A stretch of DNA of 53,062 bases from Nitrospirota bacterium (GCA_021811105.1 JAJZPM010000020.1:1-53062); one strand, 5' to 3'. Positions 32,357 through 40,640 are shown, numbered from the stretch's first letter. The notes: generated by a model from the letters alone, not told the origin. Program-made: numbers and translations.

Positions 32357-32649
32357 AATATCTCCGGGATGTGGCGACCGTAAAACTCGCCGAAGAGAAA
32401 TGCAGCGGCTGCGGAACCTGCGTGGAAGTTTGTCCGCATAACGTTTTCATAATTAAAAACCGAAGGGCCTCGATTGTCGACAGGGACAGATGCATGGAAT
32501 GCGGCGCCTGCATGATGAACTGCCCCTCCGGAGCCCTCTTCGTTGACAAGGGAGTTGGCTGCGCGGCTGCCCTGATCAACAGCATGATCACCGGCGGGGA
32601 GCCGACCTGCGGCTGCGGCGGAAACGACAGCAAAGATAACTGCTGCTGA
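32353..32649 (+). CDS. hgcB: Mercury methylation ferredoxin HgcB
   Basis: The 98-residue protein has two 4Fe-4S sites, CSGCGTCVEVCP (C17, C20, C23, C27) and CMECGACMMNCP (C47, C50, C53, C57). A further conserved cysteine lies in KGVGCAAAL (C70), and the C-terminus has CGCGG plus a terminal pair (C97, C98). These extra cysteines are typical of HgcB and may hand Hg(II) to HgcA; the clusters reduce the corrinoid. The start overlaps the hgcA stop, so translation is coupled. The stop codon ends one base before the convergent DUF202 gene's stop, with no terminator between them. Confidence 0.96.
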   Translation: MKYLRDVATVKLAEEKCSGCGTCVEVCPHNVFIIKNRRASIVDRDRCMECGACMMNCPSGALFVDKGVGCAAALINSMITGGEPTCGCGGNDSKDNCC

Positions 32650-33084
32650 TCAGATACTGTGAAGCAGGTAGATCATCAGAAATATTCCTATCGCAAGGAC
32701 CGAGATGGTGAGGAGCGTGTCCAGTATTACTGAAGGCCTGTAGAGGTCTTCATCAATCTGTTTCTCGACCCTTTTGTACCGGACAAATGCAAGGAGCGCC
32801 ATGAGCGCTCCGAGTCCCACGAGCAATATCCCAAGGACCGAAGAATACCCGGGAGACGGGGGACCGGCAAGTGCTCCCGGATGGGCGCCCCCCCCGCGAA
32901 CCCCGGCAGCACCCAGGTAATAGGCGGCCTGCTTCAGGAAGAGTGCGAACTTTTCGACGACGAACCCGAATGCCATAATGCCGATGCTCGTCCTGATCCA
33001 GGCAAGAAAGGTGCGTTCGTTCGCAAAGTGGACGCGCCGGTTTTTGACCCTTACCGGCCGGTTGTCTTCAGTGTTCTTCGGCAT
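32650..33084 (-). CDS. DUF202 (YidH-like) membrane protein
   Basis: Starting at the ATG at 33084, which has a GGAGGAG box eight bases upstream, the protein is 144 residues. FANERTFLAWIRTSIGIMAFGFVVEK is the DUF202 signature with the first helix; two more helices follow (VLGILLVGLGALMALLAFV and LLTISVLAIGIFLMIYLL). A glycine-rich loop (GVRGGGAHPG) links the first and second. The family is a small inner-membrane protein of unknown function. An upstream ATG would add 21 residues and lacks a good box. It converges on hgcB with touching stop codons. Confidence 0.85.
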   Translation of the reverse strand: MPKNTEDNRPVRVKNRRVHFANERTFLAWIRTSIGIMAFGFVVEKFALFLKQAAYYLGAAGVRGGGAHPGALAGPPSPGYSSVLGILLVGLGALMALLAFVRYKRVEKQIDEDLYRPSVILDTLLTISVLAIGIFLMIYLLHSI

Positions 33085-33186
33085 CGTGCGATCTCCTCCT
33101 GCAATTATACCTGAAAAGATGCCGGGCAAGAACATGTCGAGGGTCACACAACAGAATGCACAACGATCGCCGAATCAAAAAAACAT

Positions 33187-33262
33187 AACCCCTCCTAACC
33201 TCCCCTTACCTTAAGGAGAGGGACATAGGCACCCTCTTGGGTTAAGAGGGGCGAGAGGGGAG
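33187..33262. repeat. Dispersed CCCCTC/GAGGGG repeat, divergent copy
   Basis: AACCTCCCCTTACCTTAAGG and CACCCTCTTGGGTTAAGAGG lie in tandem, ending with GGGGCGAGAGGGGAG. The layout resembles the repeat copies at 38866 and 49249 but with more changes. Confidence 0.5.
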
Positions 33263-33338
33263 TTGCTTGGATTACTTCCACACTCAATTTTGTTGAATCG
33301 GATGCCGTGACCTGAAGAAAACTGAGAAGAAGACTTTC

Positions 33339-34175
33339 TCAGGAAATAAACAGGGGTTTTTTTGAACTTTTTATGATCCCTTTTTCCTCCGCCCTTCTGA
33401 AGAGCTCCTCGACGGCGTGCTCACCGTCCTGCCCTATGTCGAGGGAGTAGTCGTTCACGTAGAGGTCGATATGCTGATTGATCACCCCGTCCTCCATCTC
33501 CTGCGCGTGCCGCTTGATGTACGAAACCGGTTCGTTTCTGTGGCCGAAGGCATACTCGATGCTCTGCCTGAGAAGCAAGTCGACCTTCCGGACCAGATCG
33601 GCGCCGAGGCTGCGTTTCGCGAGAATGCCTCCCAGGGGGATCGGCCACCCTGTCTCCTTTTCCCACCAGTCGCCGAGGTCGATCACTTTTTTTAGCCCCG
33701 CCTGCTGATAGGTAAAACGGCTTTCATGGATGATCAGTCCTGCGTCGGCCTCGCCGTTTTTCACTGCGTCGATGATCTTATCGAAAGGCATGACTTTTAT
33801 ATTTTCCTTCAAAGCGGGGTCGAAGCTCTGGAGGAGAAGAAAGGCGGTGGTAAGTCTGCCCGGGATAGCGATCCTCTTTCCTATGAGAGCGCGCATATCC
33901 GCTTCCCCGCGGGCCACGACAAGGGGTCCACACCCTTTTCCGAGGGCGCCACCAGACCGGAGAAGGCAGTAGTCGTCCCTGAGATGACCGAAGGCGTGGA
34001 ATGACACTTTGGTGATGTCAAGCCTTGACTGAACCGCCATCTGGTTGAGCGTCTCTACATCTTCAAGGACCTCCTCGAAGCGCAGACCGTCTGTATCGAT
34101 CCTGCCGTGTATCAGGGAATAAAAGATGAAGGTGTCGTTCGGACAGGGCGAATAGCCGAGGGAAAGGGTCTTCAT
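33339..34175 (-). CDS. mqnD: 1,4-dihydroxy-6-naphthoate synthase (futalosine pathway)
   Basis: The 278-residue protein begins LSLGYSPCPNDTFIFYSLIH, the hallmark of MqnD, and continues with ITKVSFHAFGHLRDDYCLLRSG, PGRLTTAFLLLQ and DAGLIIHESRFTY. It is a periplasmic-binding-protein fold used as an enzyme that turns cyclic dehypoxanthinyl futalosine into dihydroxynaphthoate on the way to menaquinone. It lies downstream of mqnB and a small zinc-ribbon gene, four bases from the latter's stop. The other mqn genes are not in the window. Menaquinone would feed the multihaem cytochromes. Confidence 0.95.
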   Translation of the reverse strand: MKTLSLGYSPCPNDTFIFYSLIHGRIDTDGLRFEEVLEDVETLNQMAVQSRLDITKVSFHAFGHLRDDYCLLRSGGALGKGCGPLVVARGEADMRALIGKRIAIPGRLTTAFLLLQSFDPALKENIKVMPFDKIIDAVKNGEADAGLIIHESRFTYQQAGLKKVIDLGDWWEKETGWPIPLGGILAKRSLGADLVRKVDLLLRQSIEYAFGHRNEPVSYIKRHAQEMEDGVINQHIDLYVNDYSLDIGQDGEHAVEELFRRAEEKGIIKSSKKPLFIS

Positions 34176-34178
34176 GAC

Positions 34179-34421
34179 CTATGCGGCTTTTCTGTCGAAA
34201 AGCTCTTCAAGCTCCATCAACTCAGACATCCTGTTACAGATCAGGCACTCGCCGTGCTCTACAGTCCCGTCCTCCCAAAAAGTCGTCTTTATGGATGTGC
34301 CGCCGCATACCGGGCATACATTCCAGAAAAACTCCCCAAAGCCTCTCGCCAGACTGTATTTAAATATCGAGTCTTTCAATACACTTTCCCTTTGCTGTTT
34401 TAGCCATATAGACCTAATCAT
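34179..34421 (-). CDS. Small zinc-ribbon protein
   Basis: The protein is about 80 residues if it starts at the ATG at 34421. It holds a four-cysteine zinc ribbon, CPVCGG and CLIC, separated by SIKTTFWEDGTVEHGE, and an acidic helical end (SELMELEELFDRKAA). The ATG follows a TATAAT box directly, so an alternative TTG start at 34379, with AAAGGGA eight bases upstream, is possible and would give about 66 residues. It lies between mqnB and mqnD and probably shares their transcript. The function is unknown; nucleic-acid or protein binding is possible. Confidence 0.6.
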   Translation of the reverse strand: MIRSIWLKQQRESVLKDSIFKYSLARGFGEFFWNVCPVCGGTSIKTTFWEDGTVEHGECLICNRMSELMELEELFDRKAA

Positions 34422-34518
34422 ATTATACCAATAAATAAATCGTCTTATTATGAAAATGGCGCCAATATCGCGGAACAAAAAGATTTTTCCGCATCCCTGA
34501 AAGTCTTGACGCGGCCGG

Positions 34519-35268
34519 CTACAGATCGATATTGTTCAGGAATGCGATCACCGCCCGCTGACAGTTTTCAGAGGCCAGCGGAATGTCCCATTTCGAGGTG
34601 TCTCTTGCCTCAACGATATTGCTGATGCCCCTGATCTCGATGCAAGGAACGCCGTAAAGCATGCAGACGTGGGCAACCGCAGCGCCCTCCATATTTTCGC
34701 AAATCGCTCCGAATCGTGCAGAAATCTCAGCCGCCCTCTGTTTCGTCCCTGAGCAGGCCGACACCGTAGCAAAGATACCGGCCGAGGCCTTCATCCCGGC
34801 TGACCGGGCCACCTTGAGCATCTTTTTCCCAAGACGGGTATCAAGCGGGAATTCGTTGTAATACTTGCGCCTGGCGGTCTTATAAAGAGGGACCCCGATG
34901 AATTCGAGCGGATGAAGGCCGTCCTCAAGCAACACTCCCTCATCCGCATAAACTTCCTTTGTTGCTACTGCGACGTCACCAGGCATCAGTCCCGAGGCCG
35001 GGTATGCTCCGCCTATGCCGAAGTTAATCACGATGGAAGGGGCGAAATTCAGGATGAGCGAGGTTGCACAGTGGGCAGCGTTTGTTTTCCCCAGGCCGGA
35101 AACGGAATATACGACAGGCGTGTCATTGATCGCCCCGGTCCGGAACTCGATTGGGCCCGTGGATCGCTTGGCGGCCGCCTTCAGCTGCCCTGCGACGAGG
35201 TTGCCTTCGGCCTGCACCGCTACCATCATGCCGATCGGGTTTTTGCTGCGTATCGCCGGATATGACAT
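34519..35268 (-). CDS. mqnB: Futalosine hydrolase
   Basis: The protein is a member of the MTA/SAH nucleosidase-like phosphorylase superfamily: MMVAVQAEGNLVAGQL, NFGIGGAYPASGLMPGDVAV, DEGVLLEDGL, SACSGT and ENMEGAAVAHVCM, with the Glu of NMEGAA and an Asp-like acid in the active site. These features match MqnB, which removes hypoxanthine from futalosine. The ATG at 35268 is preferred; a GTG at 35298 is an alternative with ten extra residues. The gene precedes a zinc-ribbon gene and mqnD on the same strand and is divergent from rho. Confidence 0.9.
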   Translation of the reverse strand: MSYPAIRSKNPIGMMVAVQAEGNLVAGQLKAAAKRSTGPIEFRTGAINDTPVVYSVSGLGKTNAAHCATSLILNFAPSIVINFGIGGAYPASGLMPGDVAVATKEVYADEGVLLEDGLHPLEFIGVPLYKTARRKYYNEFPLDTRLGKKMLKVARSAGMKASAGIFATVSACSGTKQRAAEISARFGAICENMEGAAVAHVCMLYGVPCIEIRGISNIVEARDTSKWDIPLASENCQRAVIAFLNNIDL

Positions 35269-35335
35269 ATCGCCCTTTCCCGAATTGGAGTCTAACACAG
35301 GGGACGACGCGGTTCAACTTTATTACTGATTGGTA

Positions 35336-35375
35336 TTGACAAAGGTATTTCTTTTCCTGTAATTTATGTTAGAAT
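35336..35375 (+). promoter_or_regulatory. rho promoter region
   Basis: TTGACA (35336-35341) lies 18 bases before TAATTT (35360-35365). An extended -10, TGTTAGAAT (TG at 35367-35368, hexamer 35370-35375), overlaps further on. Either or both could serve rho, whose ATG is at 35478; the leader is about 95-110 bases and has a small TAGG/CCTA hairpin. Confidence 0.5.
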
Positions 35376-35477
35376 CATTATTAAGAGTTCTTCTTGAATT
35401 AACAAATCCCACATGGATAGGCAAAAACCTACCGGGAAATTTATATCCTTAAAGTAAACCCAAATGAGGAGCATAGC

Positions 35478-36737
35478 ATGGGCAATATCTCGATTTCCGA
35501 ATTAAAAGAAAAGACTATCGACGAGCTTACCGACGTGGCCAAAGAGCTGAAGGTCGAGGGCGCCGCCGGCTTGCGCAAGCAGGACCTTATCTTCGCGATC
35601 CTGCAGGCCCAGGCTGAAAAGACGGGGAACGTGTTTTCTGCGGGGGTCCTGGAAATTCTTCCCGACGGATTCGGATTTTTGAGGTCCCCGGACTACAGCT
35701 ATCTTCCGGGCCCCGACGATATCTATGTCTCGCCGTCCCAGATCAGGAGGTTCAATCTCAGGACGGGTGATCTCGTGTCCGGCCAGATAAGGCCGCCGAA
35801 GGAAAGCGAGAGATATTTTGCCCTGCTCAAGGTCGAGGCGATCAACCACGAATCGCCCGAGGAAAATGTAAAAAGACCGCTCTTCGATAACCTTATCCCA
35901 TACTACCCCACAGAGAGGATCAAACTCGAATACGACTCTACGGATTATTCGACGCGAGTGATGGAATTCATCACCCCGGTCGGCATGGGACAGAGAGGGA
36001 TGATCGTTGCCGCTCCGCGCACCGGAAAGACGATGCTCCTTCAGTCGATCGCCAAGGCGATCAAGAAAAACCACAGGGACATTCACCTTATTATCCTGCT
36101 CATCGATGAGCGTCCGGAAGAGGTGACGGACTGGAAACGTCAGGTAAATACCGCAGAAATAATAAGCTCTACCTTCGATGAGCCTCCGCAGAGGCACTGC
36201 CAGGTGTCGGAGATGGTGATCGAGCGGGCAAAGCGCCTTGTGGAGAGCAGGAAGAACGTCGTCATCCTCCTGGATAGTATTACAAGGCTCGCCAGGGCCT
36301 ATAATGCGATCATGCCGACGAGCGGCAAGGTCCTTTCGGGCGGTCTCGATTCCAACGCGCTCCAGAAGCCGAAGCGGTTCTTCGGCGCGGCGAGAAACAT
36401 CGAAAACGGCGGAAGCCTGTCGATCCTGGCCACGGCGCTCGTGGACACAGGAAGCAGGATGGACGATGTCATATTCGAAGAATTCAAGGGCACCGGCAAT
36501 ATGGAGCTCCACCTCGACAGGAAGCTGGTCGACAAGAGGATATTCCCGACGATCGACATCAACGCCTCCGGAACGAGGAAGGAAGAACTCCTTGTCGACA
36601 GGGATGTCCTCAATAAGATGTGGATACTGCGAAAGGTCCTCAACCCGCTCAATACCGTCGAAAGTATGGAGTTCCTGCTGGGCAAGCTTACCGGCACGAA
36701 GAGCAACAAGGACTTCCTGGATTTGATGAACAAATAA
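35478..36737 (+). CDS. rho: Transcription termination factor Rho
   Basis: The 419-residue protein has the N-terminal Rho domain ([20 protein letters not shown]), the RNA-binding OSB domain ([20 protein letters not shown]), the Walker A loop AAPRTGKT (178-185), the Walker [17 protein letters not shown], and the Q and R loops ([20 protein letters not shown]). Length and order are those of E. coli Rho. It is a hexameric RNA helicase that ends transcription. A GAGGAGC box precedes the ATG. The small membrane-protein gene follows three bases after the stop. Confidence 0.98.
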   Translation: MGNISISELKEKTIDELTDVAKELKVEGAAGLRKQDLIFAILQAQAEKTGNVFSAGVLEILPDGFGFLRSPDYSYLPGPDDIYVSPSQIRRFNLRTGDLVSGQIRPPKESERYFALLKVEAINHESPEENVKRPLFDNLIPYYPTERIKLEYDSTDYSTRVMEFITPVGMGQRGMIVAAPRTGKTMLLQSIAKAIKKNHRDIHLIILLIDERPEEVTDWKRQVNTAEIISSTFDEPPQRHCQVSEMVIERAKRLVESRKNVVILLDSITRLARAYNAIMPTSGKVLSGGLDSNALQKPKRFFGAARNIENGGSLSILATALVDTGSRMDDVIFEEFKGTGNMELHLDRKLVDKRIFPTIDINASGTRKEELLVDRDVLNKMWILRKVLNPLNTVESMEFLLGKLTGTKSNKDFLDLMNK

Positions 36738-36740
36738 TTG

Positions 36741-37040
36741 ATGGAGGACCGAAGAAGGGCCAAGAAGTTTCTTCTTTTCGGCGCGATATTCGGCGGGATA
36801 ATAAGCGTTGCGATATCGCTTTTGATGGATGTACTGCTGGCGGACACCCTGCAGGGCACCTGGCGCGACGCGATAGCAAAGGACGTAAATACCTTTCTCC
36901 ATCTCGGGGTCACCGTGCATAGCGTCATAGTGAACCTCCTGTTCGTTGTCGTACTCGCGATCCTTGCCGCCTTCGGCGCCTTTATCGGTTTTATCTTCTC
37001 TTTCTTTCTCTACAAATTTTTCAGTTTCCTGAGCAGTTAG
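36741..37040 (+). CDS. Small membrane protein of unknown function
   Basis: The 100-residue protein has a basic start (MEDRRRAKKFLLFGAIFGG) and two or three membrane helices (about 11-30 and 63-97). A short linker HLGVTVHSVIVNLL lies before the last helix. It starts three bases after the rho stop (TTG and ATG adjacent) with no separate ribosome binding site, so it is likely translated by coupling. No family is recognised. Similar small membrane genes sometimes follow rho, but function is unknown. Confidence 0.7.
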   Translation: MEDRRRAKKFLLFGAIFGGIISVAISLLMDVLLADTLQGTWRDAIAKDVNTFLHLGVTVHSVIVNLLFVVVLAILAAFGAFIGFIFSFFLYKFFSFLSS

Positions 37041-37326
37041 CGGCAGTTCAAAAAGTCCCTCACCGGGGGCGTGCCGAGTTTCAACGGGCTTGTGAGGGAT
37101 GTTATAATAAAAGTGGTCCCGGTCGGGCGAAGATGAGCTATTTTGCCCGCGGGGCGAAGCGAATCGCCGCAAAGCCGGCGAATGCTCTAAAAGCCCCTCG
37201 AAGAAGGGGAAAGGTCTGCTATCGAGGCGAGGAAAGAAGATGGGCTGCAGTCTCACACAGACAGCTGTACGAGAGGGAAGGCCCGACAATGTGCCGATGT
37301 CCGGGAAGGGGCGCCGTTTCTGAGGA
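37041..37326 (+). promoter_or_regulatory. Promoter and long leader of the 11-haem cytochrome
   Basis: TATAAT (37103-37108) follows TTCAAC-like and G-rich sequence, so transcription could start near 37116, leaving about 210 bases of leader. Upstream, TCCCTCAC...GTGAGGGA forms an 8-base stem. The leader can form several GC-rich hairpins (GGGCG...TTGCCC, GGGGCGAAGCGAATCGCC, CCCCTCGAAGAAGGGG). I could not match it to a riboswitch class. A GAGGA box lies at the start codon, close. Confidence 0.4.
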
Positions 37327-38217
37327 ATGCCTAAGAAAAACCCTCTCTCTTCATTCTGCCAGACCTTCATCGAGGAAAACCAAAAGGCGATCGTCTTTCT
37401 CCTCCTGCTGTTGACGATGACGGGCGGGATGGTCGGATTCCGCTATTATAAATATACGAAAGATGACCCGCAGTTCTGCACAAACTGTCACATGATGCAG
37501 GAGGCGTTCAAGACGTGGCAGATGAGCAAGCACAGGGATTTCCCCTGTCAAAGATGCCACCAAATGAGCATGCTCGAGGAGAACAAAATGCTCATTTCCT
37601 ATGTGGTAAAGGGAACCGAAAGGACGACCAAGCAGACCCACGGCCGCATCTCTCCGTGGAACGCCTGCAAGGACTGCCACCTCTCCGACGTGGAGCAGGG
37701 TTCGGTAACGTTGAGCAATTCATACGGGCATGCGAGGCACGTGTTTATGCAGCATATCAACTGCAGCCAGTGCCATACCGGCAGCAGCCACAACTTCAAA
37801 CCGAACGAACAGGCATGTTCGGGCTGCCACAAAGACAAGGTGATTCACGGCATGGGCATGGAGGGACTTTCCTGTCTGAAATGCCACAGTTACGGCGAAA
37901 AGACGCCGAAGATGATACCTCTGGGCAGATGCCTCACGTGCCACAAGAACATCCCGACGAAGGGGACGATGTCCTCGCTGAGGTGCTTCGATTGTCATCA
38001 TCCGCACGGCAAGATAAAGCCCTCAAGCCAGGACTGTCTGAAAAACTGTCACGGGAGCGAGGCCAAGGTAGGACAACACAACCTCCATATGGAAAAGGCG
38101 AACCTGAACTGCCTCGACTGCCACAAGGCGCATACCTGGAAGGTGGACAGGAAAGAGGCGAGGGGCCTCTGCAGCCGCTGCCACGCGTTCAGAGACCCCG
38201 CGACGTTTATCTACTAA
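37327..38217 (+). CDS. Membrane-anchored 11-haem cytochrome c, NapC/NirT-like start
   Basis: After an N-terminal helix (about residues 20-42) the protein has 11 haem-binding motifs: CTNCH, CQRCH, CKDCH, CSQCH, CSGCH, CLKCH, CLTCH, CFDCH, a CLKNCH with three spacer residues, CLDCH and CSRCH. The first two follow the NapC/NrfH pattern (FCTNCHMMQEAFKTWQMSKH). The 296-residue length gives about one haem per 27 residues, typical of electron wires. It probably moves electrons from menaquinol to periplasmic or outer-membrane acceptors. It has a long leader. The OsmC gene converges with only four bases between stops. No reductase gene adjoins. Confidence 0.9.
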   Translation: MPKKNPLSSFCQTFIEENQKAIVFLLLLLTMTGGMVGFRYYKYTKDDPQFCTNCHMMQEAFKTWQMSKHRDFPCQRCHQMSMLEENKMLISYVVKGTERTTKQTHGRISPWNACKDCHLSDVEQGSVTLSNSYGHARHVFMQHINCSQCHTGSSHNFKPNEQACSGCHKDKVIHGMGMEGLSCLKCHSYGEKTPKMIPLGRCLTCHKNIPTKGTMSSLRCFDCHHPHGKIKPSSQDCLKNCHGSEAKVGQHNLHMEKANLNCLDCHKAHTWKVDRKEARGLCSRCHAFRDPATFIY

Positions 38218-38221
38218 GACA

Positions 38222-38698
38222 TCATTCCTCGATTACGTAGCTTACCTTTACATTGAGGTCTTTGCGCAGGGAATGGTATACCGAGCAGTACTTTTCCTGT
38301 GAGAGCGAGATGACCCGCTCCATCTTCTTCGGGGTTATGTTCTCCCCTGAGATATGTATGGTCATATCGATTTTCTTGTAGTACTGCGGCGGGGTTGGGT
38401 TCCTTTCGCCGGCTATATCCATCTTGAACTTCGAGATCACGCATTTCATCTTTTGCAGGAAGGAGACCGCGTCGATGGCCATACATCCCGCAACGCTCAG
38501 CAGGAGGCTTTCGGTCGGGATGCAGCCCCATTGGGCCGCTGCGTCGAATTCGATCTCGTAGCCCCGCTGAGTCCGGGCAACGAATATCAGGTCCTTGTCC
38601 CATGTCAAACTGCCCTTGTTTACGGGCATGATCTTTCCCTTGTATCCTTCGAGGGATTCCTCCAGCAATTTAGCATCCTTTTCTTCCGCTTTGCTCAC
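38222..38698 (-). CDS. OsmC-family protein
   Basis: Reads 158 residues from a GTG at 38698, which has GGAGG six bases upstream. The OsmC/Ohr fold is recognisable by FDAAAQWGCIPTESLLLSVAGC and KMERVISLSQEKYCSVYHSL, which carry the two active-site cysteines (about 70 residues apart) and a nearby glutamate-like acid. OsmC proteins reduce organic hydroperoxides or act on osmotic and redox stress. The longer ATG-started frame (38749) adds a run with no family match. The gene converges on the cytochrome gene. Confidence 0.85.
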   Translation of the reverse strand: MSKAEEKDAKLLEESLEGYKGKIMPVNKGSLTWDKDLIFVARTQRGYEIEFDAAAQWGCIPTESLLLSVAGCMAIDAVSFLQKMKCVISKFKMDIAGERNPTPPQYYKKIDMTIHISGENITPKKMERVISLSQEKYCSVYHSLRKDLNVKVSYVIEE

Positions 38699-38865
38699 TC
38701 TGACCTCCTTACCGCAGATATCGATACATATCGAAAAATATAATACCACAGAGAGGACGAATATTTTGGGGGGCGGTGCTCAACAGCCGTGGGGAAGACT
38801 TGCATTTCATGCGCCGGTGTTTTCATAATTACTAATAGGTGCAAAGGTAAAAGAACATTGTATAT

Positions 38866-38943
38866 AAAATCTCCCCGCACCCCTCTTTGCCAAAGAGGGG
38901 CAGCTTTCCTCCCTTTAGCAAAGGGAGGTTAGGAGGGATTTTC
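38866..38943. repeat. Dispersed CTTTGCCAAAG repeat, complete copy
   Basis: The copy has two hairpins in tandem, CCCCTCTTTGCCAAAGAGGGG and CCTCCCTTTAGCAAAGGGAGG, flanked by AAAATC and GATTTTC. The copy at 49249-49327 is its reverse complement with two or three differences. Partial copies lie at 45776-45893, 47424-47605, 33187-33262 and near 23641. Confidence 0.85.
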
Positions 38944-39013
38944 TAATTGAATGTCTTCGTACTTATGAACTTCTTAGTATATGGTTTGCAGCCTATTTTT
39001 ACGGAACCTACTC

Positions 39014-40420
39014 ATGACACAAAACAAGCCTGACCTCAGGGGCCTCTCGATGCTGATTCTGGACGATGATGTCCGCGTCCTCCGGGCAGCGGAGCGTGCA
39101 CTGGAAGATTTCGGCGCCACGGTATATGTCGCCACCCAGGCACAGGAGGCGGTGGAGTTATTGTCACGCAAACGTATTCATATAGTCGTTGCCTCCCTGA
39201 ATCTGGCGGACGAAAGATTCATAGGGATCGTGAAAGATTACAAATCGAATTATGCCGACAGCTTCTTCTACATTCTCACTGAGCAGGAATACGAGTCGAT
39301 AGAGCCGTCGTTGGAATCGGTCAAAATGGTGGTGGATGACTATATCCCGAAACCCCTGGCTCCTGAACGGTTTGCGAGGATGGTGGAAACGAGCACCGGA
39401 AGGCCCGGCACCGGGAGTACGTCCCTTGCCGTTATCGAGCCCCTTGTTGCAAAGACAAAGCCCTATTTCGTCTTCCGCTCTCCGGCCATGCGGCGCGCCC
39501 TCGCGGGCATCTCCGTGATTGCGACATCAGGGCAGAACGTACTTATCTCCGGCGAAACAGGCACGGGGAAGGAGCTTGTCGCCCGCGCGGTCCATGTGCT
39601 GAGTCCGCGCGCAGACGGGCCTTTTGTCCCGGTGAATTGCGGGGCTATACCGGAAAGCCTGATCGAGGGAGAGCTCTTCGGCCATGAGAAGGGTGCCTTT
39701 ACCGGCGCATACGCCACTAGGAAAGGGAAGTTCGAAATGGCGAACAACGGGACCCTCTTTCTCGACGAGATCGGGGACATGCCCCTCCTTCTCCAGATGC
39801 GGCTGCTGCGGGTCTTGGAAGAAGGCAACGTCTTCAGGGTCGGCGGTGAAAACCCGGTGCGCATCAGCGTGCGCGTGATCGCGGCGACAAGGGTGGACCT
39901 CGAAAAGGCGGTCAGGGACGGCCTCTTCAGGGAGGACCTCTACTACCGACTGAACGTCCTTCGCATCAACCTGCCCCCCCTGCGTGACAGGGTCGAAGAC
40001 ATTCCCCTGCTGGCCGTTCACTTTCTCGACCGTGCCTTTGCGGAGATGGGCAGGGTGCCCCCCTACCCGAGCCTTTCATCCGAGACGATATATCTTCTCG
40101 AAGGCTTCCCGTGGAAGGGCAATGTCAGGGAGCTCCGCAACATCATGACCCGCGTTGCGACGCTGCTTCCCCCTGACACAAAGAGGATATTCCCTTTTCA
40201 CATGCAGCCCCATCTTGGGGATGTGGGCGAACTTCAGCGGTTTCCCGTGCCCGATAGGGGTGCTGGCGGGATAGTGCTTCGACAAGGTATCTCACTCGAT
40301 GAAGCGGAGGAAGTGCTGATCAATGAGGCCTTGAATCAGACCCGAGGGAACCGCACGAAGGCGGCAAAGCTGCTGGGGATCAGCCTTCGCACCCTAAGGC
40401 GGAAGCTCAACAAAACTTAA
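39014..40420 (+). CDS. Sigma-54-dependent activator with degenerate receiver
   Basis: Reads 468 residues from the ATG at 39014. The receiver domain (about 1-125) has MLILDDDVRVL, but the strand that should hold the phosphorylated Asp reads HIVVASLNLADE, without it; the conserved Lys lies in DYIPKP. The AAA+ domain has GETGTGKE, GAFTGA (needed for sigma-54 contact), LFLDEIGDMPLLLQ and VIAATRVDL. A Fis-type helix-turn-helix ends the protein (RTKAAKLLGISLRTLRRKL). It would activate sigma-54 promoters under control other than a normal phosphorelay. No histidine kinase lies next to it. The ATG at 38981 adds 11 unlikely residues. Confidence 0.88.
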   Translation: MTQNKPDLRGLSMLILDDDVRVLRAAERALEDFGATVYVATQAQEAVELLSRKRIHIVVASLNLADERFIGIVKDYKSNYADSFFYILTEQEYESIEPSLESVKMVVDDYIPKPLAPERFARMVETSTGRPGTGSTSLAVIEPLVAKTKPYFVFRSPAMRRALAGISVIATSGQNVLISGETGTGKELVARAVHVLSPRADGPFVPVNCGAIPESLIEGELFGHEKGAFTGAYATRKGKFEMANNGTLFLDEIGDMPLLLQMRLLRVLEEGNVFRVGGENPVRISVRVIAATRVDLEKAVRDGLFREDLYYRLNVLRINLPPLRDRVEDIPLLAVHFLDRAFAEMGRVPPYPSLSSETIYLLEGFPWKGNVRELRNIMTRVATLLPPDTKRIFPFHMQPHLGDVGELQRFPVPDRGAGGIVLRQGISLDEAEEVLINEALNQTRGNRTKAAKLLGISLRTLRRKLNKT

Positions 40421-40430
40421 CGGCGCATAC

Positions 40431-40599
40431 TGTGAGGGGAGAAACCCCGGGAAAAGGCTTGTAATGTCGACAGGATCCTATTTGTTCTCCACATAAATGC
40501 AGACAAAACTCGCAGATTTTCAGAATGAGGTTGGTTGGCCACTCCCGAAGTCTGGAAGGTGTCGCAGACAAGCCTCTTCCCGGCGCTTCTCCCCTCACA
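40431..40599. mobile_element. MITE-like element with 32-base inverted repeats
   Basis: The outer 32 bases at each end (40431-40462 and 40568-40599) are inverted copies with 29 matches of 32; each starts TGTGAGGGGAGAA. About 105 bases lie between them and contain no gene. The size and ends fit a miniature inverted-repeat element. No target-site duplication is obvious. It lies ten bases after the activator's stop. Confidence 0.6.
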
Positions 40600-40640
40600 T
40601 TGGAAAGTTGTCCATCTGTTACAGCAAGGTTTAGCGATAA

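Noticed and set aside
37190-37260. Possible RNase P RNA or cyclic-dinucleotide riboswitch in the leader (AGGAAAG and CGCAAAGCC)
   Set aside because: The short matches are isolated; the paired core elements of either RNA could not be found.
35502-37370. 622-codon open frame on the minus strand opposite rho
   Set aside because: It is the mirror of the rho gene; rho has all family motifs, and the antisense frame has a low-complexity, His/Arg-rich composition.
37133-37414. Open frame of 93 codons overlapping the cytochrome leader
   Set aside because: It has no family resemblance, is rich in Arg and Ser, overlaps the cytochrome start in another frame, and shows no ribosome binding site.
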